Shown here: piece after piece, positions 60,405 through 64,000 of the stretch
Layout: each line of letters opens with the position of its first letter
How positions within the stretch are numbered: the stretch's first letter is position 1
Source: Heterobilharzia americana
Lineage: Eukaryota > Platyhelminthes > Trematoda > Strigeidida > Schistosomatidae
DNA length: 64,000 nt
NCBI GenBank assembly: GCA_944470555.2
Contig: OX104134.1
Location: forward strand, 109,176,701-109,240,700
Reading direction: 5' to 3'
The notes under the pieces: model-generated
The model's input: only the letters and a program-made list of their open reading frames with translations
What the model was told of the DNA's origin: nothing
Database searches by the model: none
Program-made: the position numbers and the translations under genes

Positions 60405-60587
60405 TCTGGTTTTGATGATGACGTTATATTTTGCTGAACGAACGGTTTTAATGAGAATTGATTGCGCATTATAAAATAGGAATTCTGATGTTGTTGCGTT
60501 TTCCCAACTGAATGGTTTGATCGAGAAGATTCCATCGTCACTTTGGATAAAATCATCAGCACAAACTCCAGTTTCTGCTGAATCCAT
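60405..60587 (-). CDS. Candidate first coding exon, minus strand
   Basis: The frame opens with ATG at 60587 and gives MDSAETGVCADDFIQSDDGI, an acidic start, then SIKPFSWENATTSEFLFYN and further open codons to 60375. A donor-like GTATAT occurs after KTRHK (about 60405). The acidic, mixed composition differs from random AT-rich frames nearby. No homologue is recognised; upstream promoter signals cannot be judged. Confidence 0.3.
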
Positions 60588-60689
60588 TATTGATCATTAC
60601 CTGCTACCGTAAGGAAACAAGCGTTCTATAAATGATTCAGATCTGCGTCGCTTGGCGAAGAACCATGATGCTAAATGATCGGAGACAAG

Positions 60690-60845
60690 TATTGGGGATC
60701 CCCTGACCAAGCTCCTGCTCTCAATGGCACTCGTTAGCAAGGTGCAGCTAAAACGTCGATGGAAACCATTTCCTGTGTGAGATTCGCACCCGCGTCACTC
60801 AATTTCGCAGCCAGAAACGTTACCACTGAGCTATTCAGGCCATGA
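60690..60845 (-). repeat. tRNA-headed SINE (family 3), minus
   Basis: On the minus strand the head has AATAGCTCAGTGGTAACG (box A-like) and GGGTGCGAATCTC (box B-like), about 60778-60842. The body has CACCTTGCTAACGAGTGCC, the hammerhead-like block shared with 18.54 and 60.98 kb. This copy shows that family 3 bodies are tRNA-headed. Confidence 0.8.
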
Positions 60846-60949
60846 CTAACCACCTGTCTCGTCTATTTCTGAGTGCTGACCTAAGTCTTTCGATCATTTT
60901 GCAATATCATCAGCATGCCAGGAGAATTATTGCGTATCCCAATTTCTGT

Positions 60950-61090
60950 TATATAGTTGGAAGCATTTGGCAGACAACCCTGGACCTATGTTTCGAGCTT
61001 GTTGACACTGGTTAGCAAGGAGTATTTACAACCTCAAGGCAAATTCTGGCATGCTGGTCGCGCTGTGACATGGTCGGCAAGACCTAGTTG
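60950..61090 (-). repeat. SINE body (family 3), minus, next to the previous copy
   Basis: Shares the GGAAGCATTTGGCAG, CCTGGACCTA and ACTGGTTAGCAAGG blocks with 18.51-18.59 kb. The part after 61.03 kb has drifted and its tRNA head is not clear. Confidence 0.65.
60975..61022 (-). ncRNA. Hammerhead-like core (family 3), GAAA intact
   Basis: On the minus strand: CTAACCAG (two changes from CTGANGAG), a stem II region TGTCAACAAGCTC, then GAAACATAGGTCCAGGG with intact GAAA, a stem III-like ACATAGGT and the cleavage C. CAGGG can pair with the CCTTG upstream as stem I (one G-T wobble). Confidence 0.45.
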
Positions 61091-61202
61091 TCTCATGGTC
61101 TACGAAATACTGAATGGACCTCCGTTGGGTGATTTTCCAGCATATTTGAACAAGTCCTCCAAAAGCTCAATTGCTTATGCATCTATTGGGGAGAACCAGT
61201 AG

Positions 61203-63533
61203 TATCCAGATTGTGAATACATTGAGCTGATTTTTTCCAACTAGTTTGAAATCTAAGTACAGCGTTTCAAATAAATTCTACCCCAAAAATAGCATCTATC
61301 AGAATGTAACGTGGTTGTTAGTCTGCTAGTTTGGCGGCCACTCTGCAAAACGGTCGATAGAATTCTGTCAGCAGTCAGGACTAGACAACATGTAATTGGG
61401 AACTCCCCGGTGTGCAATAAATGGATCGAGTCAAACATTTTGCATCTAAAATGTCTACAGCTTAACTAATTCTTTGTAGAAGTAAAGTTTACGAATGAGT
61501 CGATCATCAGTAGCTGTCTTTTTTAACACTCAGTACTCACTGATTCCTCTATAAATACCAACAATCAAGAGACCTACCTTCTTGGCTTCTTACTGATCTA
61601 ATCCAAACCTCTAATAAGAAAGCATAGTACATTGCAGTGATGCTTCACTAAGTGTGGCACCCAGAATGAGGTTTTGACTGACAAGATTCTATCAGGTCTG
61701 ATCACTAAATCAGAATAATCTACATCGGCTACTGGCAACTAATTCGATTACGTATGCTGTAGAATAACTTAGCATCTGTTGTGATTTCTCTCATACTTTG
61801 CTGCATACATAAGTTCATTTGGCAAGATTTTAGTTTACTTGTGCCAAACGTAATGAGTTCTACCAACCGTTGTTAATGAATTACTTAGAAAAGGCAATCT
61901 AAGAGTATGATAGAAACTTCACAGATCATATACATACCTAGAAGTTTCTTATTTGTTTATCTGATACTTAAACCAAGAGATCAAGACAGACGAATGTAAC
62001 CCAAGTAATTCGCTCCCTATTACAAGAATATGAGGATATTCGTTTCATATTTTGCTTACCTCATTCAATACTCACATGATTCTCGTTTTTTTAAATAGTT
62101 ATTGTTTTCATAATGCAAGAAACTAAATTATTTCGGTCATTAGGTTGTTTCCCAGCAAACATCATACGTTTTCTGACCTGTTGAAACAGTTTAGACAGTT
62201 CTTACCTTCAAAATCTTCTGAATAGAGAAAACTATATATCTTGTAGGTATTGATTTCCGTGAGACGGAAACTGCCAAAAACCCCATACCTTTTGTAGCTT
62301 CATTACACTGTTTAACTACCTCATTTAATATTGACTCATTTACGGTATTACTATTGTTTTACATACGAGTCAACAATTATGTCAACCACCCGTTTAACAT
62401 GAAAACATTCATCAATCCTGATCAATAATCCGTATTCAACAATTCACATCTTCAACAAGAACGCAAACCTCAGGGTCTGATCATACTCCTACTATTACAA
62501 GGAATTGCAGGTGTACATCCTAAATCTGTGGTTACTTCCTAAATTTAGCTAATAGTTTTATTAACACCCGACACACATTCCTGAGTTCCCTTTCAGGTTG
62601 TCAGCTGGAACATATTTGAAGCATACTGTATAATGATCTTAAAGTTCTACTGGGAGACGAAAATAGTTGTTTTTGAAGATGACATAAAATATTTTTTGTT
62701 CAATGTTGAGGTTACAAATTTCAAACAGAAAGGTTTTCTTTTTAAATGTAGATGTATATATTGGTAGAGTGTGGCTTGATGAAAGTTGTAAATATTCGAT
62801 TACCACTAGAACATCCTAACATCAGTACTCCTTGACATAGCATTGTAATGACTTATTCTGGACAAAAATGTATTACTTGATGATTAACATATGGGTCGAA
62901 TGGTTTCAGAACTCACTTTTTAATGCTTGGAGAGATACTTTCAACTATTCGTACGCATAATTCATGCCTAAACTCCAATGCCCACCTATAACTGAAAAGT
63001 ACCATAAAAAAGGAAATTAAATTATTGAGTTAACTGATTCTGAGCTCTTGAACTGTATAGTAGTTTCACGTTAAGGAATTACGATGAATATGCCAAAGAA
63101 TAATAACTCAAGAACATATTCAATGAATTATGACTGTTTGTGCCGGTTGGTCAGAAGCAGAAGGCTCTGCTTCAACTCGAATCTTGTGTTTGTTGGCAGT
63201 CATCAGCGAAGCGTATCTGTGACCTTGAGGTAACTGACTTCTCTTCAGAGATTTGAATACTTTCCACCCATCGCTGCTACCAAAACACTAGCAGTGAGCT
63301 TTGTAGTCCTCAAACATCTTCCTCCAGGATTGAATTAAAAACATACGTTAATCAGTGGAAAGCAATACAAGCTCAGAGTTTGCTTTTGTTTTTCTGCTAC
63401 CCACAAACATTTATCATGGCACAACACGATGGTGAATTTCTTAGCTTAAAGGCTACATTACAATATGATCGACATAGTTCATTCGCCGTTCAGCACTAGA
63501 CAAAGTGAAATTGGTAATTATTTAGTGGCCCAT

Positions 63534-63535
<2 letters not shown>
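61203..63535. other. AT-rich non-coding DNA
   Basis: No supported gene or repeat. Confidence 0.5.
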
Positions 63536-63566
<31 letters not shown>

Positions 63567-63567
63567 A
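63536..63567. repeat. (TA)n microsatellite
   Basis: About 12 TA units, then an imperfect extension; directly visible. Confidence 0.95.
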
Positions 63568-64000
63568 TTCGCATGGAAACTAAAAATAAGGATGAAAAGA
63601 GTAACTTAAATGTATTGATAGCCATTCTAACCATAGAGAAATAATTAGTAAGTAATAGTAATAAGTCAAGAACAATGTATGACACTTTTTTTAGGTATTT
63701 TAAATCAGACCTGTTGTAAACAATAAAGCTACTTGTTACTGACCCATTACATAACTGAATGAATTTAGCTAGATAAGCCAGGGGTAACCAGGTTCAGATT
63801 GATTGGTAAACTCATTGCAATTGCTTACTTTATTATCAGTTGTCAGTGATATGAGATAATTATATAATTTATATCTGTATACGGGTTTATACATGTTGTA
63901 CTAATTGTGAAGGAGATGATTTTGATAAGATTCCGGTGAAACAACAAACGATCTGGCAGAAATAATTAGAACTGACTGAAAAAGGATATCTGTTAACTTT
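63568..64000. other. AT-rich non-coding DNA to the window end
   Basis: Nothing recognised. Confidence 0.5.

Noticed and set aside
1..64000. CRISPR array, bacterial operon, phage or viral genes
   Set aside because: No regularly spaced repeats, no compact gene order and no ribosome-binding-site pattern; the content is eukaryotic repeat DNA.
1..64000. Schistosome spliced-leader RNA gene
   Set aside because: I looked for the start of the schistosome leader and did not find it on the plus strand; the minus strand was checked only by eye.

Overview
The window reads as AT-rich, repeat-filled, non-coding DNA from a blood fluke (Schistosoma or a close trematode). The strongest pointers are several decayed tRNA-headed SINEs with Smα-type hammerhead-ribozyme remnants, Penelope-like elements (PLEs), and several copies of RTE-clade non-LTR retrotransposons. 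No long intact protein gene, rRNA, functional tRNA, CRISPR array or bacterial-type operon is visible. Species cannot be decided from the sequence alone.

Layout. 1-7.5 kb: unique-looking AT-rich DNA with one (AT)n tract. 7.57-9.1 kb: minus-strand PLE relic (RT plus GIY-YIG remnant). 11-15.6 kb: tRNA-headed SINEs and a 2.1-kb inverted composite of PLE, SINE and flank. 16.07-16.49 and 16.95-17.09 kb: two foldback structures, the second with a hammerhead-like core in its loop. 18-26 kb: mostly featureless, with scattered SINEs. 27.82-31.17 kb: nearly full-length but broken RTE element (family A) on the minus strand, with an (ATT)n tail and a 12-bp target-site duplication. Other family A copies: internally deleted at 44.60-45.37 kb, 5'-truncated at 49.30-50.11 kb, and diverged at 56.89-58.24 kb. 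A second RTE-like family (B) is present as four pieces at 31.84-32.53, 36.34-37.22, 42.93-43.43 and 46.55-47.22 kb. The last third holds more SINEs and hammerhead relics at 52-55 and 60.7-61.1 kb.

Possible host coding sequence is limited to exon-like pieces, all unproven: a decayed histidine-phosphatase (UBASH3/PGAM-like) relic at 32.67-34.3 kb; a terminal-exon candidate at 37.506-37.589 kb; a symmetric 57-bp exon at 53.609 kb; a 165-bp phase-0 exon with consensus splice sites at 58.661 kb; and minus-strand candidates at 51.7 and 60.4-60.6 kb. Such short exons in long introns would suit schistosome genes.

The most interesting pattern is that three different SINE families each carry a hammerhead-like core with the same minimal plan: CTGANGAG, a small stem II, GAAA, an 8-nt self-complementary stem III, then the cleavage C and a short stem I. 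Several of these sit between inverted arms.
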